A stretch of DNA of 64,000 bases, from contig CP081161.1 of NCBI GenBank assembly GCA_025141675.1, positions 2,764,001-2,828,000 of the forward strand, given 5' to 3'. The notes below the pieces were generated by a model. It searched no databases and was not told where the DNA came from. It worked only from the letters and a program-made list of their open reading frames with translations. The DNA is from Rhodobacteraceae bacterium S2214 (GTDB lineage: Bacteria > Pseudomonadota > Alphaproteobacteria > Rhodobacterales > Rhodobacteraceae). Of this stretch, positions 27,552 to 35,825 are shown piece by piece (the first letter of the stretch is position 1; each line of letters begins with the position of its first letter). Position numbers and translations under genes: made by a program.

Positions 27552-28586
27552 TCACGGCGTCGGCGTATCTTTCCAGTGCTGTACGCGGGGATCCATCACC
27601 TGACGCCAAAATGGCGGGAACAGCGCCAGAACGGCCATCACGGGCAACGATCTAGGCAGAATTGGCCCATCTGCAGGCATCGCCAGCATGGGATAGGGCC
27701 GATAGGGATGTGCGTGATGGTCCGCATAGCGCGGCGCGTACTGCATCATCCCTGACGCAAACCAATGTGGCGCATTCCAACTGTGCCGATCCCCAATCGG
27801 TTCCAGCCGACCCGCGCTGTCGCGGTGCCGCAGCAAACCGTAATGCTGGACGTAATCGCACAGTAACAATTGTTGTTGTGCGAACACCGTTAACCCCACG
27901 TACCAGACAAGCCCTGTGATGCTACCGACCGCATATGCCCCCACCAAAAATATAAACGCACCAAGGGTATAGGTTACAAACGGCGTTTCGAGGAAAGATC
28001 TTTGGACATGCTTGAGCCTACGCGCCTCGGCCATATAACCTGCGGTGACTGCGCCAGCGTAGGCACGACCCAAATACCGATAGTAGCTTTCCCCCAGACG
28101 CGATGTACTGGGGTCATCCCGCGTCCCGATAAATCGGTGATGGATCAAAAGATGTGCGGAAACGTGATGACCGAAAAGCAACGAAATGTAGGTCCACACC
28201 CCAAGCCCGAACAGGTGTTGTTCGCGTCGATGGATCAGTTCATGCGCATTGGCATTGCTGACCTGACCAAAGAAAATGCCGCTAGCGACAAACAGACAGA
28301 TTTTGTCGATAGTCGTCAGCAAATCCCCAGCAAGCGCCCAGACGACAAGCGGCACGAGCCCTAGGTGGATAACGGCAAGGCAGGCCGACAACCGGTCTGC
28401 TGTCTGATTTTCATCCTCGGGCAATGGTGCTGCCACCCGCCCGACAAGATGATCCAGTCCCGCCACCATCAAGGTCAAAGACAGGACCGCCATGACCGGC
28501 CAAGGGCCAGCAAATACCGCCGAGATGGCGATCAAGAACGCGGGAAGGCATGTCGTAAGTACAAAAAAGGCCATGCCGACCTTCAA
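27552..28586 (-). CDS. AlkB-type integral-membrane di-iron hydroxylase (alkane 1-monooxygenase family)
   Basis: A 344-residue membrane protein with six or so hydrophobic helices and the eight-histidine pattern of the AlkB/xylene monooxygenase family: HELIHRREQH, HHVSAHLLIHH, the DYVQHYGLLR box (NYxEHYGL in AlkB), and a final YADHHAHP box. Such enzymes hydroxylate terminal alkyl groups with O2 and electrons from rubredoxin. No rubredoxin or rubredoxin reductase gene is adjacent. The protein is shorter than Pseudomonas AlkB (about 400), so the substrate may differ from alkanes. It forms a tail-to-head pair with the secreted protein downstream. Confidence 0.88.
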   Translation of the reverse strand: MKVGMAFFVLTTCLPAFLIAISAVFAGPWPVMAVLSLTLMVAGLDHLVGRVAAPLPEDENQTADRLSACLAVIHLGLVPLVVWALAGDLLTTIDKICLFVASGIFFGQVSNANAHELIHRREQHLFGLGVWTYISLLFGHHVSAHLLIHHRFIGTRDDPSTSRLGESYYRYLGRAYAGAVTAGYMAEARRLKHVQRSFLETPFVTYTLGAFIFLVGAYAVGSITGLVWYVGLTVFAQQQLLLCDYVQHYGLLRHRDSAGRLEPIGDRHSWNAPHWFASGMMQYAPRYADHHAHPYRPYPMLAMPADGPILPRSLPVMAVLALFPPFWRQVMDPRVQHWKDTPTP

Positions 28587-28758
28587 AACACAAAGGTCCT
28601 AAATCGGGGTGAACGCACCGTCCCGCGCACTCTATCCGAACATTTTTCCACGCATCGGCACCAAACACTGCGCCTTAGGCGATTTACATGTCGTTTTCGC
28701 GTAGCGACGCCCGCCGCGGACCAGCTATGCATGATCAACACTTGCAAGGGGACGGACC

Positions 28759-30444
28759 ATGGCGCTGGACGACAAAAAGGGCGTTTGGAAATCAGGCAAA
28801 GGCAAAGGGCGGCACACGCCCAAAGGCAGGCAGCTCGACGATCAGGCGTGGGAAGAGGTTCGCGCGCTGCTCGGTGATCGTCCGCGTCGATCCGATTTGT
28901 TAATTGAATTCTTACACTTGATCCAAGATGCCTACCGGTGCCTTTCGGCTGCACACCTGCGCGCATTGGCTGAAGAACTGCGGATGTCGCAGGCGGAAGT
29001 TTACGAAGTTGCAACTTTCTATGCTCATTTCGATGTCGTGAAAGAAGGCGAAGCCGTCCCCCCCGCACTAACGATCCGCGTCTGCGATTCCTTGTCTTGT
29101 GAACTGGCCGGTGCCGCTGCTTTGCAGAAAGCGCTTGAAGATGGCTTGGACGCAAATGACGTCCGCGTTCTGCGCGCGCCCTGCATGGGACGTTGCGACA
29201 CCGCGCCTGTGCTTGAAATTGGTCATAATCACATCGACCATGCGACTTTGGAAAAGGTCGAAGCCGCGATCACAAATGACGATACGCACGCGCATATTCC
29301 GGATTATGAAACCTACGCGTCCTACGCTGCATCAGGCGGTTACACCGAACTGACAAAGCTGCGCGACGCCGGTAACTGGGAAGCCGTCCAAGATCAGATC
29401 CTTGAAAGCGGTCTGCGCGGGCTTGGCGGGGCGGGCTTTCCGTCCGGTAAAAAGTGGGGCTTTGTGCGCGCCAATGAAGGCACTCGTTACCTTGCCGTGA
29501 ATGGCGACGAAGGCGAGCCGGGCACCTTCAAAGATCGCTACTATCTTGAGCGCACACCGCATCTTTTCCTTGAAGGTATGTTGATTGCCGCTTGGGCGGT
29601 CGAAGCTGAAACCTGCTTTATCTATATGCGGGACGAATATCCGGCTGTGCTGGAAATCTTGCGCCGTGAGATCAAAGCGTTGGAAGATTCGGGCGTTGTC
29701 GCAAAAGGCTATATTGATCTGCGTCGCGGTGCCGGTGCTTACATCTGCGGCGAAGAATCCGCGATGATTGAAAGCATCGAAGGCAAACGCGGCATTCCGC
29801 GCCATCGCCCACCTTTTGTGGCGCAGGTCGGTATCTTCAATAAACCGACGTTGGTTCATAACGTCGAAACCCTGCTTTGGGTCGCGCGTGTGGTCCGTGA
29901 GGGCCCAGAATGTCTGAACGCGACAGAATTGAACGGTCGCAAAGGGTTGCGGTCCTATTCGGTTTCGGGTCGCGTGAAAAATCCGGGCGTGCATGTGTTG
30001 CCCGCAGGATCAACCATCACCGACATTATCGCGGCGGCAGGCGGGATGATGGATGGTCATACGTTCAAAGCCTATCAGCCCGGCGGCCCGTCTTCCGGCC
30101 TGTTGCCTGCATCCATGCATGACGTGCCGTTGGATTTCGACACGCTGCAACCTTATGGCACCTTCATCGGGTCAGCCGCAGTCGTTGTTTTGTCGGACAA
30201 GGACAAGGCGCGCGATGCGGCGCTGAATATGTTGCGGTTCTTTGAAGACGAAAGCTGTGGCCAATGCACGCCGTGCCGCGTCGGTTGTGAAAAGGCCGTA
30301 AAGCTGATGCAGGCGGACACGTGGGATCAGCCATTGCTGGACGATCTGTGTACCGCGATGACGGACGCAAGTATCTGTGGCCTCGGTCAAGCCGCGCCAA
30401 ATCCGATCAAAATGGTGATGAAACACTTCCCAGACGAGGTGTAA
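28759..30444 (+). CDS. Fused NuoE/NuoF-type diaphorase (FdsG-FdsB-like formate dehydrogenase subunit)
   Basis: A 561-residue fusion. Residues about 25-170 are NuoE-like with a [2Fe-2S] set Cys109, Cys114, Cys142 and Cys146. Residues about 195-555 are NuoF-like: the FMN loop GLGGAGFPSGKKWG at 221-234, the NADH loop NGDEGEPGTFKDR at 248-260, and a [4Fe-4S] set Cys500, Cys503, Cys506 with Cys540. Such proteins pass electrons between NAD+ and the molybdenum subunit of soluble NAD-linked formate dehydrogenases. The catalytic alpha subunit, FdsC and FdsD are absent; the next gene is ftsY. The start has AAGGGGAC upstream. FMN, FeS and NAD binding look intact. Confidence 0.9.
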   Translation: MALDDKKGVWKSGKGKGRHTPKGRQLDDQAWEEVRALLGDRPRRSDLLIEFLHLIQDAYRCLSAAHLRALAEELRMSQAEVYEVATFYAHFDVVKEGEAVPPALTIRVCDSLSCELAGAAALQKALEDGLDANDVRVLRAPCMGRCDTAPVLEIGHNHIDHATLEKVEAAITNDDTHAHIPDYETYASYAASGGYTELTKLRDAGNWEAVQDQILESGLRGLGGAGFPSGKKWGFVRANEGTRYLAVNGDEGEPGTFKDRYYLERTPHLFLEGMLIAAWAVEAETCFIYMRDEYPAVLEILRREIKALEDSGVVAKGYIDLRRGAGAYICGEESAMIESIEGKRGIPRHRPPFVAQVGIFNKPTLVHNVETLLWVARVVREGPECLNATELNGRKGLRSYSVSGRVKNPGVHVLPAGSTITDIIAAAGGMMDGHTFKAYQPGGPSSGLLPASMHDVPLDFDTLQPYGTFIGSAAVVVLSDKDKARDAALNMLRFFEDESCGQCTPCRVGCEKAVKLMQADTWDQPLLDDLCTAMTDASICGLGQAAPNPIKMVMKHFPDEV

Positions 30445-30470
30445 GCGCAGCTTCACACGGATACGGAAAT

Positions 30471-30501
30471 CGCCCTGCCCCTTTCCCTTCGGGCATGGGC
30501 G
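30471..30501 (+). terminator. Hairpin between the diaphorase gene and ftsY
   Basis: CGCCCTGCCC at 30471-30480 can pair with GGGCATGGGCG at 30491-30501 across a 10-nt loop. It begins 26 bp after the diaphorase stop. No T-run follows, so it may be a weak or factor-assisted terminator. Confidence 0.5.
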
Positions 30502-30540
30502 TATTAGGTGAGGAACATCAACGTTTCCAAAGGCTGTCGC

Positions 30541-31836
30541 ATGGCGTTCTTCAAAAAGCTCAAAGACCGGATGTTCAAGTCGTCCGCAAAGATTGACCAA
30601 GGTCTGGATGCCATTGTCAGTGATGGTGGCGAACAAGAAATAGTCACGCCCGAAGATGTGGTACAAGCGCCAACTGAAACGCCAGAACCCGTGGTTGAAG
30701 CGACTCCAGAACCCGCGGTCGAACCAGTTGTAAAGCCTGAGGCTGAGGCTGAGGCTGAGGCTGAGGCTGAGGCTGAGGCTGAGGCTGAGGCTGAGGCTGA
30801 GGCTGAGGCTGAGGCTGAGGCTGAGGCTGAGAGCATCACGCCTTCTCCGGCTCCACAAGCCCCTGCGCCATCAATTACCCTGTCGACGGAAATCTCGCCA
30901 GTAGCACCGTTGCTGGAAGAAACTGTCACGGATGTCCCTGAAAAGAAATCCGGTCTTTTGGGACGGCTTTTTGGCGGGGCTGAAAAGAAAACCGTTGTCC
31001 GGCGCACGCTCGACGATGACATGCTCGAACAGCTCGAAGAACTGCTGATCAGTGCGGACATGGGGGTCGATACGGCCCTGCGAGTAACCGCAAATATGGC
31101 CGAAGGGCGGATCGGTAAGAAGCTTTCCGTCGATGAAATCAAGGCGCTCATGGCGTCCGAAGTCAGCCGGATCATGGAACCTGTCGCCCGCCCAATGCCG
31201 CTTTACACCCATAAGCCACAGGTGGTTCTGGTCGTTGGCGTGAACGGGTCAGGCAAGACAACGACAATCGGCAAACTGGCTAGTCAATTTAAGGCGGCAG
31301 GCAAATCGGTGGTCATCGCAGCGGGCGACACGTTCCGTGCGGCCGCAGTCGAACAATTGCAGGTCTGGGGCGATCGCGCGGGCGTGCCTGTGCTGACCGC
31401 ACCTGAAGGATCCGATCCGGCTAGCCTCGCGTTTGATGCAATGACAAAGGCGGAAGCCGATGGCGCTGACCTGCTGATGATCGACACGGCAGGACGTCTG
31501 CAAAACCGCAGCGACCTGATGGAAGAACTGTCAAAAATCGTCCGCGTCATTCGCAAAAAAGACCCCGATGCGCCGCACAACACGCTGCTCGTCCTTGATG
31601 CGACGACAGGTCAGAACGCAGTCCAACAGGTCAAGGTTTTCCAAGACCTCGCCGATGTGTCCGGACTTGTCATGACGAAACTCGACGGGACAGCAAAGGG
31701 CGGTGTTCTAGTGGCACTTGCCGACCAATTTGGTCTGCCAATTCATGCCATCGGCGTTGGTGAACAGATCGACGATCTGGCCCCGTTCGACCCCGACGAT
31801 TTTGCAAATGCGCTTGTCGGCATCGAAACCGCTTAA
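30541..31836 (+). CDS. ftsY: Signal recognition particle receptor FtsY with a hexanucleotide-encoded acidic linker
   Basis: SRP receptor GTPase that docks ribosome-SRP complexes at the membrane. The 431-residue protein begins MAFFKKLKDRMFKSSAKI (basic membrane-targeting helix), continues with a low-complexity acidic A domain, and ends with the N and G domains. The GTPase motifs are GVNGSGKTTTIGKLA (G1), DTFRAAAVEQL (G2), DTAGRLQN (G3) and TKLDGTAKGG (G4). The A domain contains 15 consecutive Glu-Ala pairs from a perfect DNA repeat. The start at 30541 is chosen from the family N-terminus, over an 11-residue extension. Confidence 0.97.
   Translation: MAFFKKLKDRMFKSSAKIDQGLDAIVSDGGEQEIVTPEDVVQAPTETPEPVVEATPEPAVEPVVKPEAEAEAEAEAEAEAEAEAEAEAEAEAEAEAESITPSPAPQAPAPSITLSTEISPVAPLLEETVTDVPEKKSGLLGRLFGGAEKKTVVRRTLDDDMLEQLEELLISADMGVDTALRVTANMAEGRIGKKLSVDEIKALMASEVSRIMEPVARPMPLYTHKPQVVLVVGVNGSGKTTTIGKLASQFKAAGKSVVIAAGDTFRAAAVEQLQVWGDRAGVPVLTAPEGSDPASLAFDAMTKAEADGADLLMIDTAGRLQNRSDLMEELSKIVRVIRKKDPDAPHNTLLVLDATTGQNAVQQVKVFQDLADVSGLVMTKLDGTAKGGVLVALADQFGLPIHAIGVGEQIDDLAPFDPDDFANALVGIETA
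30739..30828 (+). repeat. Perfect (GAGGCT)15 microsatellite inside ftsY
   Basis: Ninety bases consist of 15 identical GAGGCT units, each encoding Glu-Ala, followed by GAG AGC. Every codon pair is the same, without synonymous drift, so the array is recent or homogenised by slippage. A 6-bp unit keeps the frame when copies are gained or lost. Confidence 0.98.
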
Positions 31837-31837
31837 C

Positions 31838-31888
31838 TTCTTTTGGTCTTAAATATCTCGGGGGGCCGCAGGCGGGGGCAGCGCCCCC
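31838..31888. repeat. Dispersed hairpin repeat, copy B, between convergent genes
   Basis: Starts TTCTTTTGGTCTTAAATATC and continues TCGGGGG like copy A at 5131. After a short GC-rich insertion it ends in GGGGGC-AGC-GCCCCC at 31874-31888. It separates ftsY from the convergent gene at 31889 and likely acts as a bidirectional terminator. Confidence 0.75.
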
Positions 31889-32452
31889 TCACCGGCTCGC
31901 CGCAGGCGCAAAGTAATCCGTTCCGCGCAGATAACCAGCAGCCTGTGCGGCAGCGGCCCAATCTTGTTCGAACATCGTCTCGCCCACCAGAACCCAGCGG
32001 TCCGCAGGGTGGCCAGCAGACACGGCAATCGCTTTCATTCGGTCACGCATTGCTGACCACGTCAAATGCGGTGCCGGGGCATCATCGATACGGTCCAAAC
32101 CGTCAATCTGTGTCACATCAATGCCTTTGTGCGCTAAAGCAACACGCGTCGTGTTCTCGAGCGACGCCAGCTTTTCGGTCACCACATCGGGGACAATTGC
32201 CCGCGCGCTCGGCTTTCCCAAACCATTGGTCGAAAACAGAAATCCGACCAGATCGTGCCCTGTGCTGGCGCGGATGCCTGCGTAGGTTTTATAGGGCAAG
32301 CCCAGTTCTTTCGCGCGCTTTACGCGCAGACGTACCACCTCGATCGGGAGTGTTGGCAAGAGCTGCCGCCGTGCCTTGCTCCACGCGTGTTTGCGCCACG
32401 CAAGACCGGATTCCATTGACGGTCCGTTGTTATGCCCCAGACCAGCGATCAT
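31889..32452 (-). CDS. Conserved hypothetical protein co-transcribed with ribE
   Basis: A 187-residue soluble protein without signal peptide or membrane helices. It opens MIAGLGHNNGPSMESGLAWR, and has a basic helical middle (EVVRLRVKRAKELGLPYKTYAGIRAST) that could contact nucleic acid. The start overlaps the ribE stop by 4 bp, so translation is coupled to riboflavin synthase. I do not recognise a function. The GHNNGP opening recurs, from memory, in conserved alphaproteobacterial hypotheticals. Confidence 0.8.
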   Translation of the reverse strand: MIAGLGHNNGPSMESGLAWRKHAWSKARRQLLPTLPIEVVRLRVKRAKELGLPYKTYAGIRASTGHDLVGFLFSTNGLGKPSARAIVPDVVTEKLASLENTTRVALAHKGIDVTQIDGLDRIDDAPAPHLTWSAMRDRMKAIAVSAGHPADRWVLVGETMFEQDWAAAAQAAGYLRGTDYFAPAASR

Positions 32453-33051
32453 GCGTATTCTTGCAGCCGCGCGACATAGCGGGCCATGGTATCGACTTCG
32501 AGATTAATCGCATCGCCCACTGCCACATCGCCCCATGTCGTCGCGACCTTTGTGTGCGGAATGAAATTAACGCCGAACACCGCCCCGTCGACTTCGTTCA
32601 CAGTCAATGACGCACCATTTAATGTGACCGAACCTTTTGGCGCAATGAACCGCGCGAGGTCTTCAGGTGCGCGGAACTGGACCCGTGTGCTGTCGCCTTC
32701 GTCATGCATTGCGACAACTTCGGCCACGCCATCCACGTGTCCCGACACGATATGTCCGCCCAGTTCGTCCCCGACCTTTAACGCCCGTTCCAGATTCAGG
32801 CGATGCCCTTTGGACCACGTTTTGCGGCCGATATTCGTCGCGGCCACGCTTTCAGCTGAAATTTCAACATCGAACCAGTTTTGCGGATCGCGGCCCAGCG
32901 CGATAACTGTCAGGCATACCCCGTCGCAGGCAATCGACGCCCCGATGTCGATCCCGTTGATATCGTAAGCGGTGCCAATCCGCGCCCGCAGGTCGCCGCG
33001 TTGTTCAACCTCTAAGACCTGACCAATATCCGTAATGATGCCAGTAAACAT
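32449..33051 (-). CDS. ribE: Riboflavin synthase alpha chain
   Basis: Dismutates two molecules of 6,7-dimethyl-8-ribityllumazine to riboflavin. The 200-residue protein shows the two homologous lumazine-binding barrels: the first opens MFTGIITDIGQV with CDGVCLTV, the second begins GGHIVSGHVDG with NGASLTVNEV. It lies divergent from kpsS and is separated from ribD by about 4.8 kb of capsule genes on the other strand. No FMN riboswitch was found in its leader. Confidence 0.96.
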   Translation of the reverse strand: MFTGIITDIGQVLEVEQRGDLRARIGTAYDINGIDIGASIACDGVCLTVIALGRDPQNWFDVEISAESVAATNIGRKTWSKGHRLNLERALKVGDELGGHIVSGHVDGVAEVVAMHDEGDSTRVQFRAPEDLARFIAPKGSVTLNGASLTVNEVDGAVFGVNFIPHTKVATTWGDVAVGDAINLEVDTMARYVARLQEYA

Positions 33052-33189
33052 GGGGCGTCCTTCTTTTTACGTGTTATACGAGAGTTAGCGCCACACAGGC
33101 CGACAAACAAGCGCAAGCCGCATTGACAGTGCCGCCATATTTTCGCCAGACAGATGCTGGATACGTAAACGTAACCATTTTTAGTTAGC

Positions 33190-34485
33190 ATGTTTCCCGT
33201 GACCGACCCTACAAACCGCCATTTCCTGTTCCTACAAGGACCGCACGGCCCCTTCTTTCATCGGTTGGGGGTGATGCTGCGCGCTGCTGGCTGTGATGTG
33301 TCGCGTGTTGGATTTAATGCAGGTGACCGTGCTTTTTGGTTCGGCAAACCAGGCTACATCCCATTTCGCGAAAAACCCGAGGATTGGGATCAAACGCTAA
33401 CGGGTATTCTGCAGGATCGGCAGATCACGGATATCGTTCTCTACGGGGATACACGGCCTATTCACGCGCAGGCGGTGGCGCTTGCGCGGTCCAAGAATAT
33501 CACCGTCCACGTCTTTGAAGAAGGCTACATGCGCCCTTATTGGGTCACCTACGAACGCGGTGGCACCAATGGCCATTCCCGTCTGATGGGTATGGACGTA
33601 CCGGACATGCAAAAGGCGCTCGCGCGGTCTGATCTCGAAGTCCCGACACCGCCTGCCCATTGGGGCGACATGCGTCAGCATGTTTTCTACGGCGCGCTGT
33701 ACCATTGGTTTGTAATGTTCCGGAACGGTGAATATCGCAACTTTACCCGCCACCGCGAATTGCCCGTCGCGATGGAGGCGTATCTTTACACTAAGCGCCT
33801 GTTGCTGATGCCGATTATTGCACTGGATCGTCGGATCGCATCAGCGCGGATCAGGCATGGCGGCTTTCCTTACCACCTTGTTTTAATGCAATTGGAACAT
33901 GACGCCAGTTTTCAAAAACATTCCCCGTTCAATCGCATGGGTGAGTTTATTGATGTCGTTATGGATGGTTTTGCGACAGGTGCGCCGCGTCATCATCACC
34001 TTGTTTTCAAAGCACACCCTTTGGAAAATGACCGCTCGCCGGTGCGGAAACTGATCCGTCAGGCCGCCAAGAAACATGGTGTGCAAGATCGTGTGCATTA
34101 CGTGCGGGGCGGAAAACTCGCGCGGCTTTTGGATCAAGCCCGCACTGCTGTTACCGTAAATTCGACGGCGGGCCAGCAGGTTCTTTGGCGCGGGATCCCG
34201 TTGAAAGTATTCGGGCAGGCCGTTTATTCGAAGCCGCAGTTTGTGTCTGAACAACCCCTTTCGGAATTCTTCGCAAGCCCTAGCCGCCCCGATAGCAAAG
34301 CCTACAAAGACTATCGTCGTTACCTTTTGGAAACATCCCAAATCCCGGGCGGTTTTTATTCCGCACGCGGGCGTCGCCAATTGATGCGGCAAGTGGTCGA
34401 TATGATGCTGGCAGCAGAAGACCCCTATGACGCGCTGAAGGCTGGCAAGAACCCACCGCGCCAGCCCTTGCGGATCGTCAACTAA
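33190..34485 (+). CDS. kpsS: Capsule polysaccharide Kdo transferase, KpsS/LipB type
   Basis: A 431-residue cytosolic protein of the capsule synthesis family that adds the poly-Kdo linker to a lipid anchor. Features are the opening HFLFLQGPHGPFFHRLG, VFEEGYMRPYWVTYE, VFKAHPLENDRSP with the conserved His-Pro, and VTVNSTAGQQVLWRGIPLKV (nucleotide-sugar site). It lies in a cassette with a Wza-type exporter and kpsC; KpsM/KpsT/KpsE genes are not in the window. The start at 33190 has no strong ribosome site. Confidence 0.9.
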   Translation: MFPVTDPTNRHFLFLQGPHGPFFHRLGVMLRAAGCDVSRVGFNAGDRAFWFGKPGYIPFREKPEDWDQTLTGILQDRQITDIVLYGDTRPIHAQAVALARSKNITVHVFEEGYMRPYWVTYERGGTNGHSRLMGMDVPDMQKALARSDLEVPTPPAHWGDMRQHVFYGALYHWFVMFRNGEYRNFTRHRELPVAMEAYLYTKRLLLMPIIALDRRIASARIRHGGFPYHLVLMQLEHDASFQKHSPFNRMGEFIDVVMDGFATGAPRHHHLVFKAHPLENDRSPVRKLIRQAAKKHGVQDRVHYVRGGKLARLLDQARTAVTVNSTAGQQVLWRGIPLKVFGQAVYSKPQFVSEQPLSEFFASPSRPDSKAYKDYRRYLLETSQIPGGFYSARGRRQLMRQVVDMMLAAEDPYDALKAGKNPPRQPLRIVN

Positions 34486-34507
34486 GCCCCACAATACCTT
34501 GTGGTCG

Positions 34508-34560
34508 AAAGGTCCGTCGCGGCTGAAAAGCCACAGTTTTGCCATACAACATGGACCTTT
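34508..34560 (+). other. Nested inverted repeats between kpsS and the exporter gene
   Basis: AAAGGTCC at 34508-34515 and GGACCTTT at 34553-34560 can form an 8-bp stem. Inside lies GGCT-GAAA-AGCC at 34521-34532, a short hairpin with a GNRA tetraloop. This 190-bp gap holds no gene. The structure could be an attenuator or 3' end for kpsS; no JUMPstart/ops sequence was seen. Confidence 0.45.
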
Positions 34561-34677
34561 TCGGACCTGTATCTGGTTTTCGAAGCTGCTTTCGCCTAGC
34601 CTGACAGCAATTACAAAGGCCTGCCGCCAAAAGGTGGGCCACGAGGCAGAATAATAATAGGTCGAGGAGACCAAGCA

Positions 34678-35823
34678 GTGAAAACCCTGACATTGCGCCT
34701 TGCGAAGGGCGTTGCCATCGTCGTGACTCTTGGCTTTGTGGCGTCTTGTGGCCTGCCAAGCTCTGGTCCAAACAAAGCTGAAATCTTTTCCGGCTCCGTT
34801 CTTGAACAAGGCGACGCCTTTATCTTGACCGTTGATGACCGTGTGAATGCGATTGCATCCGTGACCCCTGCCCTTGGGTTTGCCGCAAGTTTCCGCAACG
34901 CGTCGACCCTTGGGTCCGATACAATCAGCCCGGGCGATGTGCTTGGTTTGACGATCTGGGAAAACGTTGATGACGGCTTGTTGGTCCCAACCGGCCAAAA
35001 CGCGACTGTGCTTGAAGAAGTCCAAGTCGACGGTTCAGGCTTTATTTTCGTCCCTTATGCGGGCCGCATTCGCGCAGCTGGCAACACACCAGAAGCGGTA
35101 CGCCGGATCATCAGCGAAAAACTATCTGACCAAACACCGGACCCACAAGTTCAGGTGCGTCGCCTCGCAGGTGATGGCGCGACCGTTGCGATTGCCGGCT
35201 CCGTAAACGCACAAGGCGTCTATTCGATTGAACGTCCAACCCGCACATTGGCTGCCATGTTGGCGTCTGCCGGTGGTGTCAGCATTCGTCCTGAGATTGC
35301 ACAGGTGACTGTCGTGCGCGGCAGCCATTCCGGTTCGATCTGGTTTGAAGACCTATACGATCACCCTGGTCACGACATTGCCTTGCGGTCCGGCGACCGG
35401 ATTTATGTTGAAGAAGACAGCCGTACATTCACCGCGCTGGGTGCCACAGGTACGCAGACCGAAGTGCAGTTCGAATCCCAAGCGATTTCCGCGATTGAAG
35501 CGATTGCCCAAGTCGGCGGCCTGTCTACGACGCTTGCTGATCCAACCGGTGTGTTTATTTTCCGTAACGAACCACAGGAAATTGCCAACCAGTTGACCGG
35601 CCGCAACGACCTGATCGGCACACAACGCGTCGTCTATGTCCTTGACCTGACACAGCCAAACGGCGTGTTCATGGCCCGTGACTTTGCGATCCGCGACGAA
35701 GACACTGTCTACGTTACAGAAGCGCCGTTCAGCCAGTTTAACAAAACGATTGCGGCACTGACTGGTTCACTTTCAGCGGTCACTGCGCTCGATTCTGCCA
35801 GCACCACGCTGACCGGCAACTAA
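34678..35823 (+). CDS. Outer-membrane capsule polysaccharide export lipoprotein, Wza/CtrA type
   Basis: A 381-residue exported lipoprotein starting at GTG 34678 with GGAGA upstream. The lipobox is VASC. The Poly_export domain follows (SPGDVLGLTIWEN, GFIFVPYAGRIRAAGNTP), then two SLBB-like segments (VAIAGSVNAQGVYSIERPTRTL and the region from GATGTQTEVQFESQAISAIEA). Such proteins form the octameric outer-membrane exit channel for capsule. It stands between kpsS and kpsC, which supports a group 2/3-like capsule system. Confidence 0.9.
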   Translation: MKTLTLRLAKGVAIVVTLGFVASCGLPSSGPNKAEIFSGSVLEQGDAFILTVDDRVNAIASVTPALGFAASFRNASTLGSDTISPGDVLGLTIWENVDDGLLVPTGQNATVLEEVQVDGSGFIFVPYAGRIRAAGNTPEAVRRIISEKLSDQTPDPQVQVRRLAGDGATVAIAGSVNAQGVYSIERPTRTLAAMLASAGGVSIRPEIAQVTVVRGSHSGSIWFEDLYDHPGHDIALRSGDRIYVEEDSRTFTALGATGTQTEVQFESQAISAIEAIAQVGGLSTTLADPTGVFIFRNEPQEIANQLTGRNDLIGTQRVVYVLDLTQPNGVFMARDFAIRDEDTVYVTEAPFSQFNKTIAALTGSLSAVTALDSASTTLTGN

Positions 35824-35825
35824 AC

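Noticed and set aside
30172..30858. Long minus-strand open frame with a repeated Ser-Leu tract
   Set aside because: It is the antisense of the FtsY Glu-Ala repeat and of the diaphorase end, and has no ribosome binding site or recognisable domain.
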